DNA of 39,570 nucleotides from Streptomyces sporangiiformans (lineage in GTDB: Bacteria; Actinomycetota; Actinomycetes; Streptomycetales; Streptomycetaceae): assembly GCF_005768555.2 (NCBI RefSeq), contig NZ_VCHX02000104.1:1-39570 (forward strand), in the 5' to 3' direction. The position numbers were made by a program, and so were the translations under genes. This document shows positions 8,320 through 16,938 of this stretch, one piece after another. Numbering within the stretch: position 1 is the first letter of the stretch; each line of letters starts with the position of its first letter. The notes under the pieces are model-generated. The model searched no databases. It saw only the letters and a list, made by a program, of their open reading frames with translations, and was not told where the DNA came from.

Positions 8320-8961
8320 TCAGCCGTTCCACGCCGGGTGGCGCGGGTCATCGGCGCGCACCAGGACGTCGGCCGTGTCGCCCGGGGCGACCTCGCTCTC
8401 GTAGCGCTCGTACGCGGGCAGCGTCCAGTGTTCGCTCTCGGGGGTGCGCCGCCGCAGGGCGCCCGGGGAGAGGCGTGTGTGGACGGCCAGGTCGAACGGG
8501 AACCAGTGGCGCAGGAGCAGCGGGCCGTGCAGCAACAGCAGGGCACCGGGTGGGAGTTGGACGTACGGACTGCGGGTGGCGCGGTCGGCGGCGGGGTCCC
8601 AGAGGTCGGGCAGGACACGGCCGTCGCCCGCCGGTTCCAGCGGGCCGAAGACCTCGCGCCACAGGGCTCCGGTGTCGAACCAGCCGTTGTAGTAGGCCTC
8701 CACGTCCTGGTGGCCGTACTCGAACCGGAGTGACGCGGGGCGCAGGAAGCCCTCTGCGCCGATGACCAGTGCGGAGCGGCCACGTACGCGCAGCGCCTCG
8801 GCCACGCGTTCGGCGAGGTGGCCGGGCTGTGCGGCCGGTGCTCCGTCGAAGGCGATGCGCGGCCAGGGACTGCCGTCACTCGGCTTCAGGTCGAGCAGCC
8901 GCTCGGCGAGGAGGTCGCCGAGCCGTTCCCAGGTGATCGCTTCGAGTCGCACAAGGCCCAT
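8320..8961 (-). CDS. Uridine kinase-like protein without a canonical P-loop
   Basis: This 213-residue protein resembles actinobacterial 'uridine kinase family' proteins. RIAFDGAPAAQPGHLAERVAEALR corresponds to the Walker A region. Next come FEYGHQDVEAYYNGWFDTGALWREVFGPLEP and RVLPDLWDPAADRATRSPYVQLPPGALLLLHGPLLLRH. It ends RADDPRHPAWNG. The Walker A Lys-Ser/Thr is missing: where G-K-S/T is expected the sequence reads Q-P-G-H. ATP-dependent kinase activity is therefore doubtful, and a regulatory or substrate-binding role may fit better. ATG 8961 was chosen. The frame stays open upstream to MVERLEAIRARLG, near 9090, but that extension lacks family features. Confidence 0.75.
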   Translation of the reverse strand: MGLVRLEAITWERLGDLLAERLLDLKPSDGSPWPRIAFDGAPAAQPGHLAERVAEALRVRGRSALVIGAEGFLRPASLRFEYGHQDVEAYYNGWFDTGALWREVFGPLEPAGDGRVLPDLWDPAADRATRSPYVQLPPGALLLLHGPLLLRHWFPFDLAVHTRLSPGALRRRTPESEHWTLPAYERYESEVAPGDTADVLVRADDPRHPAWNG

Positions 8962-9234
8962 GATGCCGCGCGGGCCGACATGCCCGGCGGCTCCCGGCTC
9001 CGTTCGGCGGCCACTCGGCGGCCGATCGGCATTCGAGGCATACGCTCGGCGTCCAAGACGCGCGCGTATGGCCTCGAGCCTCTCAACCATGGTCACTCTT
9101 CTCGTACGGGGTTTCACTTGTAGTGACAGGGAGTGCCGGGCAGGATCTTGGGGTTCGGGAGCGTTCGGCCCGACGGTTCTGGGAGCGGTGCGCCGAGTTG
9201 CTGCCCACGGGCTTGCTCTATGCGGGGAGTTGCC

Positions 9235-9714
9235 ATGATCGATGGACCGTACTTCGTGTTCACGTTGCTGGGTGTGCTCGGCACCGGGCTGGTGGCCGGG
9301 GTCTTCTGCGCGTTCTCGACGTTCGTGATGAAGGGGCTCGCCGCGCTGCCGCCCGCGCAGGGTGTCGCGGCGATGCAAGCGATCAACGTGACCGCTTTGA
9401 TGCCGGCTTTCATGGTCGTGTTCGTCGGGTCGGCGGTGCTGTGCACCGTGCTCGCGGTGGTCACGTTCGTGCTGTGGCCCGACGAGGGCACGGTGGAGCT
9501 GCTGCTCGGCAGCGCGCTGTATCTGTTCGGCTCGTTCGGAGTCACGATGGTCGCGAACGTCCCGCGCAACGAGGCGCTGGCCAAGATGGACCCCGGCACC
9601 CCGGAGGCCGCCGCCTACTGGCCCACGTTCGTGAGCGAGTGGACGATGTGGAACCACGCCCGCATGGTCGCGTCGGCCGCCGCGGCGATCTCGTACGTGC
9701 TGGCCCTCACCTGA
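9235..9714 (+). CDS. DUF1772 (anthrone-oxygenase-like) membrane protein
   Basis: A 159-residue protein with four hydrophobic segments. Family features are FCAFSTFVMKGLAALP in the first helix region, the conserved NVPRNEALAKMDP loop and a C-terminal EWTMWNHARMVASAAA. Some members of this family act near aromatic polyketide pathways as anthrone oxygenases, but most, including isolated copies like this one, are uncharacterised. ATG 9235 is preceded by GGGGAG at the right distance. No polyketide genes are nearby, so a pathway role is not suggested. Confidence 0.82.
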   Translation: MIDGPYFVFTLLGVLGTGLVAGVFCAFSTFVMKGLAALPPAQGVAAMQAINVTALMPAFMVVFVGSAVLCTVLAVVTFVLWPDEGTVELLLGSALYLFGSFGVTMVANVPRNEALAKMDPGTPEAAAYWPTFVSEWTMWNHARMVASAAAAISYVLALT

Positions 9715-9904
9715 GGCGTACACGCCGGGCGCGCACCCCTTGGGCACACGGGCCGGTGCATGCCTGAGGCGTGCGCGGCGCGGGCGACGTATCGTGGCGG
9801 GGAGAGTCAACCGAAGGCCCTGCTCCCTGCCGCCCGGCCGCCGCCCGGAGGCCGAAGGCCCAAGGGCGCACGGGCCCCCGTACGCGCACGTGAGTGAGAC
9901 GGCC

Positions 9905-11392
9905 ATGGCCGATCCCAAGGGTTTTCTCAACGCCTCCCGCGAGGAGTGGCCACGCCGCCCCGTCGAGGAGCGGGTCCGTGACTGGGACGAGGTGTACGTC
10001 CCCGGGGCACTGCTGCCCATCATCCGCACGCAGGCCGACCGCTGCATGGACTGCGGCATCCCCTTCTGCCACGAGGCCTGTCCGCTCGGCAACCTGATCC
10101 CCGAGTGGAACGACCTCGTCTCGCGCGACGACTGGCGCGTGGCGAGCGACCGGTTGCACGCCACCAACAACTTTCCCGAGTTCACCGGGCGGTTGTGCCC
10201 CGCGCCGTGCGAGGCGGGCTGTGTGCTGGCGATCAACCAGCCCGCGGTCACCATCAAGAACGTCGAGGCCGCCATCGCCGACCGGGCCTGGGAGGACGGG
10301 TTCACTCCGCCGCGACCGCCGGACCGGCTGTCCGGGCGGACGGTCGCGGTGATCGGCTCGGGGCCCACCGGACTCGCCGCGGCCCAGCAGTTGACCCGGG
10401 CCGGGCACACCGTCGCCGTGTACGAACGGGACGACCGGATCGGCGGGCTGATGCGGTACGGGATCCCCGAGTTCAAGATGGAGAAGCGGCACCTGGAGCG
10501 ACGGCTCGGCCAAATGACGGCGGAGGGAACCAAGTTCCGCACCTCGATGGCCGTCGGCAGGGACCTTGGAGCTGCCGAGCTGCGGGCCCGTTACGACGCC
10601 GTGGTCCTCGCGGTGGGCGCAACGGCCTGGCGTGAACTTCCTGTGCCTGGCAGGGAGTTGGACGGCATTCATCAGGCGATGGAGTATCTGCCGCTGGCCA
10701 ACCGGGTGTGCGAGGGAGACCTGGAGGCGTCCCCGCTGTCCGCTGCCGGCAAGCACGTCGTCATAGTCGGGGGCGGCGACACGGGTGCCGACTGCCTGGG
10801 CACGGCGGTACGCGAGGGCGCGGCGTCCGTGACCCAGCTGGACATCTACGCGCAGCCGGGCGCGGAGCGCGACGAGGACACCGAGCCGTGGCCGGTGTAT
10901 CCGAAGATCTACCGCCTGTCGGCCGCGCACGAGGAGGCTCGCGACCTGCGGACCTCGCCCGCGGCGGACGCGGACGCGCGGCTCTTCGCGGCGTCCACGC
11001 TCCGCTTCACCGGCGACGCGAACGGACACGTCCGCGCACTGCGCATCGTCGAGGTCGACCCCGAACGCCGGCCGCTCCCCGGCACCGAGCGCTCGATCCC
11101 CGCCGACCTGGTCCTGCTCGCCCTCGGCTTCTCCGGCCCCGACCGCACCGACGGCCTCGTCGACCAGCTCGGCCTCTCCCTCACCCCCCGCGGCACGATC
11201 AGCCGCGACGCGGACTTCGCGACCAACGTCCCGGGCGTGTACGCCGCGGGGGACGCCGCCCGCGGCCAGTCCCTGATCGTGTGGGCCATCGCCGAGGGGC
11301 GGGCGGTCGCGGCAGCGGTGGACCGTCATCTGACGGGGAACTCACGGCTTCCGGCACCGATAGGGCCGCACGACCGGCCGATGACGGTATGA
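9905..11392 (+). CDS. gltD: Glutamate synthase small (beta) subunit, stand-alone
   Basis: This 495-residue NADPH-dependent flavoprotein passes electrons to the glutamate synthase large subunit or to a related partner. The N-terminal Fe-S cluster cysteines are present ([23 protein letters not shown], then CPAPCEAGC). The FAD-binding [13 protein letters not shown] follows, then the NADPH-binding [11 protein letters not shown]. The C-terminal flavin contact is [18 protein letters not shown]. No gltB lies next to it, so it is either the second, orphan copy often found in Streptomyces or must work with a distant large subunit. ATG 9905 (MADPKGFL) is the clear family start. Confidence 0.92.
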   Translation: MADPKGFLNASREEWPRRPVEERVRDWDEVYVPGALLPIIRTQADRCMDCGIPFCHEACPLGNLIPEWNDLVSRDDWRVASDRLHATNNFPEFTGRLCPAPCEAGCVLAINQPAVTIKNVEAAIADRAWEDGFTPPRPPDRLSGRTVAVIGSGPTGLAAAQQLTRAGHTVAVYERDDRIGGLMRYGIPEFKMEKRHLERRLGQMTAEGTKFRTSMAVGRDLGAAELRARYDAVVLAVGATAWRELPVPGRELDGIHQAMEYLPLANRVCEGDLEASPLSAAGKHVVIVGGGDTGADCLGTAVREGAASVTQLDIYAQPGAERDEDTEPWPVYPKIYRLSAAHEEARDLRTSPAADADARLFAASTLRFTGDANGHVRALRIVEVDPERRPLPGTERSIPADLVLLALGFSGPDRTDGLVDQLGLSLTPRGTISRDADFATNVPGVYAAGDAARGQSLIVWAIAEGRAVAAAVDRHLTGNSRLPAPIGPHDRPMTV

Positions 11393-11441
11393 GCCCACGA
11401 GGGAATGACGGGGTGGACGCCGCTGTGCGCCCGTCACCGCC

Positions 11442-11936
11442 TCAGCGGCCGTCCGTCCCCGCCTTCTTCGCCGTCGACAGGGCGATCCGGTTCCACGTGT
11501 TGATCGCGAAGATCAGCGCCAGCACATGGGCCAGCTCCTGGTCGTCGAAGTGTGCGGCGGCCTCCGCGTAGACCTCGTCGGGGACTCCCCCGTCGGCCAC
11601 CAGCGTCACCGCCTCCGTCAGTGCCAGCGCCGCGCGTTCCTGCGCGCTGAAGAAGTGCGGAGCCTCGCGCCACACCGCGACCATGTGGAGGCGGTCCTCG
11701 CTCTCGCCCGCCTTGCGCGCGTCGTTGGTGTGCATGTGGAGGCAGTACGCGCAGTGGTTGAGATGTGAGGCGCGGATCTGGATCAGCTCGACCAGCGCGG
11801 GGTCCAGACTCTCGCGCGCCGCGGCGTCGAAGCCGATGAGGGCACGGAAGGCCTTCGGGGCGGACTTCGCGAAGTCGAGTCGAGAATTTCCGGCCACTGC
11901 GGTTCCCGTCGTCCTGCCTGCTGTGTTCGTCGTCAT
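11442..11936 (-). CDS. Carboxymuconolactone decarboxylase/AhpD-like protein
   Basis: A 164-residue all-helical protein of the CMD/AhpD superfamily. The redox signature HCAYCLHMHTNDARKAGE contains the C-x-x-C-x-x-x-H arrangement of alkylhydroperoxidase-type members. This favours a peroxide-reduction role over lactone decarboxylation. It is divergent from a MocR regulator with only 47 bases between the start codons, an arrangement often seen for MocR-controlled CMD genes. The start is ATG 11936. Confidence 0.87.
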   Translation of the reverse strand: MTTNTAGRTTGTAVAGNSRLDFAKSAPKAFRALIGFDAAARESLDPALVELIQIRASHLNHCAYCLHMHTNDARKAGESEDRLHMVAVWREAPHFFSAQERAALALTEAVTLVADGGVPDEVYAEAAAHFDDQELAHVLALIFAINTWNRIALSTAKKAGTDGR

Positions 11937-11983
11937 GCCTATGAATCTATGGGCCGGAAAGACCCCTTGTATGGTTCATTTTC
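11937..11983. promoter_or_regulatory. Divergent promoter/operator of the CMD and MocR genes
   Basis: This 47-bp spacer is A+T-rich for the genome. It has ATGAATCTATGG on one side and TGGTTCATTTTCAT on the other, giving ATGAA/TTCAT half-sites in opposite orientation. It must hold both promoters and probably the MocR binding site. Confidence 0.5.
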
Positions 11984-13402
11984 ATGGCGGATTCATGGGT
12001 CAATTCAGCGGAGCGCATCGGTGCCGACCTGCACCTGGAACTGGAACGGGAGCTGTCGGGGGCGGGCGGTCGCCGCGCCGCCCTCATCCGCGCCCTGCGC
12101 GAGGCCGTACGCGGCGGACGCCTCGCCCCGGGCACTCGTCTTCCCCCGTACCGTTCGCTCGCCGCCGACCTCGGTGTCGCCCGCAACACGGTCGCCGACG
12201 CCTACGCGGAACTCGTCGCCGAGGGCTGGCTGACCGCGCGCCAGGGCTCGGGCACCCGGGTCGCCGAGCGCGCCGAGCCATTGGACGTCGCCCACGCGCG
12301 CGTCCCCAGAAAGACACCTCCACGCGCGCGTGGACCGCGCCACAACCTGCGGCAGGGCACGCCGGACGCGTCGTCGTTCCCGCGTGCCGCGTGGCTCGCT
12401 TCGTACCGGCGAGCGCTGAACGCCGCCCCCAACGAGGCCTTCGGGCCCGGCGATCCCGCGGGCCGAATCGAACTGCGGCGGGCGCTCACGGAGTACCTGG
12501 CACGCGCGCGTGGGGTACGCACCGAGCCCGGCCGGATCGTGATCTGCTCCGGCTTCGCCCACGCGCTGCGCCTCCTCTTCGCAGGCGCGGTGCTGCGGGG
12601 CCCGCTGGCCGTGGAGGCGTACGGGCTGGGCTTCCACCGCGAGTTGCTGACTGCGGCGGGCGTACGGACGGTGCCGCTGTCCCTCGACGAACACGGCGCC
12701 CAGGTCGAGGAACTGGGCAAGGAGAGGGCCGTACTGCTCACGCCGGCACACCAGTTCCCGACCGGCGGGCCGCTGCATCCCGCACGTCGTGCCGCCGTCA
12801 TCGACTGGGCACGCGCGCGTGGCGGCGTGATTCTGGAGGACGACTACGACGGCGAGTTCCGCTACGACCGCAAGCCCGTCGGAGCCGTACAGGGCCTGGA
12901 CCCTGAGCGGGTCATCCACATCGGCTCGGTCAGCAAGAGCCTGTCGCCCGCCCTGCGGCTGGGCTGGATGGTCCTTCCGGAGCGGTACGTCGACGCCGTA
13001 CTGGAGGCGAAGGGCGATCGCGAGGCATGGGCGAGCGTCCTGGACCAGTTGACCCTCGCGGACTTCGTGGTCTCGGGGTCGTACGACCGCCATGTGCGGC
13101 GGATGCGTCAGCGGTACCGGAGGCGGCGCGACCGTCTCGTCGCCGCGCTCGCGCCGCATATCGAGGTCACCGGTATCGCGGCCGGCCTGCACGCGGTGCT
13201 GCGGCTGCCACCTGGAAGCGAGCGGTCCACCGTCAAGGGGGCCGCCTGGCAGGGGGTTGCCCTGGACGGTCTCTCGGACTTCCGCCACCCGGCGGCAACC
13301 ATGCCCTCCATGGACGGACTGGTCGTCGGCTACGCGACCCCGCCGGAGCATGCGTACGCGGCGGCGCTCGACGCGTTGTGCGGAGTGCTGCCACCGGGGT
13401 GA
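11984..13402 (+). CDS. MocR/PdxR-type regulator (GntR helix-turn-helix plus aminotransferase domain)
   Basis: A 472-residue fusion regulator. Residues ~18-90 form a GntR winged helix (LPPYRSLAADLGVARNTVADAYAELVAEGWL). The rest is a fold-type I aminotransferase domain: FGPGDPAGRIELRRALTEYLARARG, ILEDDYDGEFRYD and the PLP-lysine segment SVSKSLSPALRLGWM. Such proteins sense PLP or amino compounds bound to it and control a neighbouring gene, here most likely the divergent CMD gene. The start is ATG 11984. The gene contains three of the four copies of the 12-bp palindrome CACGCGCGCGTG found in this window. Confidence 0.9.
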   Translation: MADSWVNSAERIGADLHLELERELSGAGGRRAALIRALREAVRGGRLAPGTRLPPYRSLAADLGVARNTVADAYAELVAEGWLTARQGSGTRVAERAEPLDVAHARVPRKTPPRARGPRHNLRQGTPDASSFPRAAWLASYRRALNAAPNEAFGPGDPAGRIELRRALTEYLARARGVRTEPGRIVICSGFAHALRLLFAGAVLRGPLAVEAYGLGFHRELLTAAGVRTVPLSLDEHGAQVEELGKERAVLLTPAHQFPTGGPLHPARRAAVIDWARARGGVILEDDYDGEFRYDRKPVGAVQGLDPERVIHIGSVSKSLSPALRLGWMVLPERYVDAVLEAKGDREAWASVLDQLTLADFVVSGSYDRHVRRMRQRYRRRRDRLVAALAPHIEVTGIAAGLHAVLRLPPGSERSTVKGAAWQGVALDGLSDFRHPAATMPSMDGLVVGYATPPEHAYAAALDALCGVLPPG

Positions 13403-13595
13403 GAGGGGGCGGGACAGAGCGAACGGGGCGGGCGCCGGGGCTCGCGCGACGCTCCCGAGTCCATCGCGCCCCCTTCTGATCCCAGCGGCCCCGTAGGACG
13501 ACAACCGCCCCACTGTCATCACGGGCCGCTCCCGCCCCAGCACCCGAGGTTACGATGCTGGCGCGTCCCTCGTCCCCGAGCACCCCGGCTCGCTC

Positions 13596-14312
13596 ATGGC
13601 TGTCATCGCCCCGTCCTCGCCCCGACTCACACTGCCGACCGGCCGGTCACGCGCGCCCCTGCGCCGAATGCTCCTCCGGGCGCTCGCCACCCTCGCTCTC
13701 GGCTATCTCGCCCTCTGGGCGACCGGCGCGCTGAGCATCCTCGCGGTGTCGTACTGGATGCGCGAACACACCCCGCCACCTCCGGGCACCCACCCCGTGC
13801 GGGGCATCCACCACTTCCAGCCCGTGGACGCCGACGGGCAGCTCTGGCGCGGTGCTGCCCCCTCCACCGCGGGCTACCGGGCGCTGGCACACCTCGGCTT
13901 CACCACCGTGGTCGATCTGCGCGCCGAGGACCTGAGCGCGGACCGGCTCGCCGGCCCCCACAAGGCCGGGCTCGACGTCGTCCGTCTTCCCATCCGGGAC
14001 GGACAGACCCCGACACCTCACCAGGTGCGACGTTTCCTCGACGTCATCGGCTCGGTGCCGGGGCCGGTGTTCGTGCACTGTGGCGCAGGCGTGGGGCGTA
14101 CGGGGACGATGGCGGCCGCGTATCTCGTCCACGCCGGACAGGAGTCACCGACGACGGCGGTCCGCCGCAACCTCGCGGTCGGACCGCCGTCGATCGAGCA
14201 GATCTACTACGGGTTGAGCCTTGGCCGGGACCACGCGGAACAGCCGCCGTTCCCGGTGATCGCGCTCAGCCGCCTTGTGGACGCGCCACGTCGCATGTGG
14301 TCATGGCGGTAG
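13596..14312 (+). CDS. Membrane-anchored tyrosine/dual-specificity phosphatase
   Basis: A 238-residue protein with one membrane anchor (about residues 25-52) and a phosphatase domain outside or beneath it. The catalytic P-loop HCGAGVGRTG places the nucleophile at Cys162 and the phosphate-binding Arg at 168. DG in LPIRDGQTP (Asp135) is the likely general acid. GQLWRGAAPSTAGYRALAHLGFTTVVDLRAE is the typical start of this DSP/Tyr phosphatase family. The substrate could be a phosphoprotein, a phosphoinositide or a phosphorylated lipid head group; the sequence does not decide. Confidence 0.88.
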   Translation: MAVIAPSSPRLTLPTGRSRAPLRRMLLRALATLALGYLALWATGALSILAVSYWMREHTPPPPGTHPVRGIHHFQPVDADGQLWRGAAPSTAGYRALAHLGFTTVVDLRAEDLSADRLAGPHKAGLDVVRLPIRDGQTPTPHQVRRFLDVIGSVPGPVFVHCGAGVGRTGTMAAAYLVHAGQESPTTAVRRNLAVGPPSIEQIYYGLSLGRDHAEQPPFPVIALSRLVDAPRRMWSWR

Positions 14313-14464
14313 AGCACACGTCGGTCCGGACGGTCCGGACGGTGTCCTGAGAGGGGTCCTCCTCGGTCACGGTCATGAGGTACTCCGTAAGCATCTGCGG
14401 CTTCTGCCGTGGTTAGTCATCAATCAAATGCGCACGCATGCGCGATGCGGGGACATCAACAGCC

Positions 14465-14728
14465 TCAAGAGAGCAGGAAGTCCGCCTCTCCGGCCTTGGC
14501 GCCCTGGATGAACGCGGTCATCTCACCGGGGGTGTAGATAAGGGCGGGTCCGTCCGGGTCCGCCGACTGACGGACCGCGATGCGGCCGTCGGCGAGCTTC
14601 ATCGCCTCCAGGCAGTTGCCGCCGTTGCCCCCGCTCCACGGCTTGTGCCAGCCTTCGCTGCCCAGCTCCCGTGCGGGCATGCCGTTGTAGATCGGCGCGT
14701 CGTGTACCCGGGCTTTGATGGGATTCAT
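14465..14728 (-). CDS. DUF397 small regulatory partner
   Basis: An 87-residue protein of the DUF397 family: WHKPWSGGNGGNCLEAMKLADGRIAVRQSADPDGPALIYTPGEMTAFIQGAKAGEADFLL. DUF397 proteins are found next to XRE/DUF5753 regulators across Streptomyces and are thought to act with them, as in the WhiJ and AbaA loci. Its ATG immediately follows the TGA of the upstream regulator (TGAATG), with the ribosome binding site AAGGAG inside the regulator's last codons. The two are therefore co-translated. Confidence 0.9.
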   Translation of the reverse strand: MNPIKARVHDAPIYNGMPARELGSEGWHKPWSGGNGGNCLEAMKLADGRIAVRQSADPDGPALIYTPGEMTAFIQGAKAGEADFLLS

Positions 14729-15589
14729 TCACAGCTCCTTGCGGAGATCGTTGAGGATCTCCTTCGTGCGATGTGCTGTGGCGGCGTGCGCCGCCATGCG
14801 GTCCATGACCTCGAGGTGGGTGGCCACCTCGGCACGCGCGTCCAGGTAGACGGCGCCGGTCAGGTACTCGCTGTAGACCATGTCCGGCAGTTCGGGCATG
14901 GCAAATCGGAAGAGCACGAAGGGCCCGTACGTGCCCGCGTGCGGCCCTGAGGAGAAGGGGGCGATCTGCAGCGTCACATTGGGCAGGTTCGTGGTCTCGA
15001 TCAACTTGTCGATCTGTGCGCGCATCACGTCGGGGCCGCCGACGGGCCGGCGCAGCGCGGTCTCGTCCATCACGACCCACAACCGCGGCGCGTCCTCGCG
15101 CGTGAGCAGTTGCTGACGTTGCATGCGCAGCGCCACATGGCGCTCGATGTCCTCGGGTCTCGTCTGGCCGAGGGCGCCTGATTCCATGACGCCCCGTGCG
15201 TACTCCTGGGTCTGCATCAGACCGGGCACGAAGTGGGGCTCGTACGCCCGGATGAGGGTGGCCGCGCCCTCCAGGCTCACGTACATCGAGAACCAGCCCG
15301 GCAGGATGTCGTGGAACCGCTGCCACCAGCCGGGTTGGTTGGCCTCCTCGGCGAGTGTGACGAAGGCCTCAGCTTCCTCGTCGGACACACCGTACGACTT
15401 CAGCAGGAGTTGAAGGTACGGGATCTTCAGAGCGACCTCGGCCGTCTCCATGCGGCGGACGGTGGCGGCTGTGACGCGCAGGATGCGCGCGGCCTCCTCG
15501 CGCTTGAGCCCCGCGCGCTCCCGCAGGTCCAACAGGCGCCTTCCGAGGACGACCTGACCGACCGTCGGTGCGGACCGCGGCTCGCTCAC
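14729..15589 (-). CDS. XRE-family regulator with DUF5753 domain (WhiJ/AbaA-like)
   Basis: A 286-residue regulator. The N-terminal helix-turn-helix spans about residues 10-70 (LGRRLLDLRERAGLKREEAARILRVTAATVRRMETAEV). A DUF5753 domain follows (GWFSMYVSLEGAATLIRAYEPHFVPGLMQTQEYARGVME through YLDARAEVATHLEVMDRMAAHAA). GTG 15589 has GGAGG at the right distance; two in-frame GTGs lie just upstream. It is divergent from an HATPase gene and followed by DUF397, the classical three-gene arrangement that tunes development and antibiotic production in Streptomyces. It probably represses its own locus through the inverted repeats at 15,682-15,751. Confidence 0.9.
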   Translation of the reverse strand: MSEPRSAPTVGQVVLGRRLLDLRERAGLKREEAARILRVTAATVRRMETAEVALKIPYLQLLLKSYGVSDEEAEAFVTLAEEANQPGWWQRFHDILPGWFSMYVSLEGAATLIRAYEPHFVPGLMQTQEYARGVMESGALGQTRPEDIERHVALRMQRQQLLTREDAPRLWVVMDETALRRPVGGPDVMRAQIDKLIETTNLPNVTLQIAPFSSGPHAGTYGPFVLFRFAMPELPDMVYSEYLTGAVYLDARAEVATHLEVMDRMAAHAATAHRTKEILNDLRKEL

Positions 15590-15681
15590 GTCCACCTCCA
15601 CATAGTCCTGACAGCCCGGGCGGCGCCCGGTGCGTACCCAGACCGGGTACCCAACTGACGCCGCGCCACATGCTGTTGCGA

Positions 15682-15751
15682 GCAGTGTGCCATGGCCCTT
15701 CTGCGCGTCACACTGCACTCTGCAATTTTCAGAGTGACACTTGCCAAGTGT
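15682..15751. promoter_or_regulatory. Stacked inverted repeats between the XRE regulator and HATPase genes
   Basis: Three perfect inverted repeats occur within 70 bp. The first is GCAGTGTG (15682-15689) with CACACTGC (15709-15716). The second is CACTCTG (15716-15722) with CAGAGTG (15730-15736). The third is ACACTTG (15737-15743) with CAAGTGT (15745-15751). Half-sites share a CACxCTG/CACTTG core. The last repeat ends 17 bases before the HATPase start. This is a strong candidate operator for the XRE/DUF5753 protein. Confidence 0.75.
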
Positions 15752-15767
15752 TCACGGCGGGGAGATA

Positions 15768-16367
15768 GTGGCAAGCGTGACTCCGCCCGCGCCGTTAAGA
15801 GCAGACGCCGCCGAGGACTGGTTCGGTCTCGGTGCCGCCGGGGTGCGCCCCGATGCGGCCCCTCATCGCCGATTCAGCTTCGAGCTGGCCGCGCACCCGG
15901 GTTCTGCAGCGCAGGCCCGGCGCCTGACCCGTGCCCGGCTTTCGGGGTGGGCCGTCTGCGAGGACACCTGTGCGACGGCGGAGCTGGTCGTCTCCGAGCT
16001 GGTCACCAACGCGGTCGTGCACACGGCGAGCCGCCAGGTGGTGTGCGAGCTGCACGACAGCGACGACCAGGTTCGGATAGCCGTACGTGATGAGGGGTGT
16101 GCGCCGGGTGAACCCCACCCGTCGCCGCAGCGCCCCGAGGAGGAGCACGGAAGGGGACTGCTCCTCGTCGCGGCGGTGTGCAGTGCCTGGGGCGCCCAGG
16201 AGACCGGTCCCGGACTGCTGGTCTGGGCCGATCTACCGCGCTCGGCGAACAACGGCGCCGAGCCGCGGTCGGATCTGGGCTGGAGTGCGAGGAGCCGGCC
16301 GACCCCAGCCGGCTCCTCGCGGACCGAGGCCAGGACGCCGCCCTCGGCCGGACAGGAATGGTTCTGA
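15768..16367 (+). CDS. HATPase_c_2 (anti-sigma-factor-like) ATP-binding protein
   Basis: A protein of about 199 residues with a GHKL ATP-binding fold related to SpoIIAB/RsbW kinases. The N-box is ELVVSELVTNAVVH, the G1 box is AVRDEGCAPGEPH, and the G2 region is HGRGLLLVAAVCSAWG. In the WhiJ/AbaA-type loci such proteins sit opposite the XRE regulator. They may phosphorylate or sequester a partner, but few have been tested. GTG 15768 lies only 3 nt behind GGGGAG; GTG 15777 would be 12 nt away, so the exact start is uncertain. The last ~45 residues are a low-complexity tail rich in Pro, Ser and Arg. Confidence 0.85.
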   Translation: MASVTPPAPLRADAAEDWFGLGAAGVRPDAAPHRRFSFELAAHPGSAAQARRLTRARLSGWAVCEDTCATAELVVSELVTNAVVHTASRQVVCELHDSDDQVRIAVRDEGCAPGEPHPSPQRPEEEHGRGLLLVAAVCSAWGAQETGPGLLVWADLPRSANNGAEPRSDLGWSARSRPTPAGSSRTEARTPPSAGQEWF

Positions 16368-16401
16368 TGGTGCCGCGACCTTGAGATCGGACGGGGGCTG
16401 A

Positions 16402-16854
16402 ATGGGTGTGAGGGCTACGTCAGCCGGAACTCCCCGGGTGCTGAACCTGGACACGCTGGTCCGTCTGCGGCGTGGACTGCGGACGTCCCGTGCCGGGTCA
16501 CCGCAGCAGCTCGCCGTCCCGGAGGGCATGCAGGTGCCCCTCGGCTGCGACGCGGTGGCGGTGCCCGCCAGATTCGGGCCGCTGCTGATGCCCCGGCTGC
16601 CGCGCGTCGGGTGCGTGTACGCCGACGGGACCCAGTGGTGGTGGCTCGTCCCCTCCGACTCCGACGTCTCCCTCGAGTGGCCGGCTCCCGCGCACTACGC
16701 CACGGGAGCGGTCGTGCACGACGCACCGCGCCAGCCCGACCTCATCCACAAACCCGACAGCGAGATCCCGTACACCCCGCCGATCCCGCTCTATCTGGCG
16801 CTGTGCCGGATCATGGGGGCGGCCCCCTCGTGGTCGCGGCCGGTCAGCACCTGA
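16402..16854 (+). CDS. Conserved-looking protein of unknown function, possibly prim-pol-derived
   Basis: A 150-residue protein, ATG 16402 with GGGGG upstream, following the HATPase gene by 34 bases and probably co-transcribed. I do not recognise a firm domain. The stretch VPLGCDAVAVPARFGPLLMPRLPRVGCVYADGTQWWWLVP resembles the middle part of the short 'bifunctional DNA primase/polymerase N-terminal' proteins common in Streptomyces. The catalytic acidic motifs are not evident. The C-terminal YTPPIPLYLALCRIMG is hydrophobic but too short to call a membrane anchor with confidence. Confidence 0.7.
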   Translation: MGVRATSAGTPRVLNLDTLVRLRRGLRTSRAGSPQQLAVPEGMQVPLGCDAVAVPARFGPLLMPRLPRVGCVYADGTQWWWLVPSDSDVSLEWPAPAHYATGAVVHDAPRQPDLIHKPDSEIPYTPPIPLYLALCRIMGAAPSWSRPVST

Positions 16855-16862
16855 TCGGTACG

Positions 16863-16936
16863 TTCTTCCCCTTCCTTCCCCTTCTCGCTTCTTCCTCCTG
16901 TGAGCCTCGGCCTATGAGCCTCGGCCTGTGGGCCTC
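16863..16936. repeat. Polypyrimidine tract and 14-bp tandem repeats between convergent genes
   Basis: A C/T-rich run (about 16863-16900) is followed by three imperfect 14-bp units of the TGAGCCTCGGCCTG type. They lie between the stops of the unknown-function gene and the convergent membrane protein. No standard terminator stem is seen. Confidence 0.5.
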
Positions 16937-16938
16937 GG

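Noticed and set aside
8962..10542. Upstream continuation of the uridine-kinase-like frame on the minus strand
   Set aside because: It runs antisense through the DUF1772 and gltD genes and has no family features before 8961.
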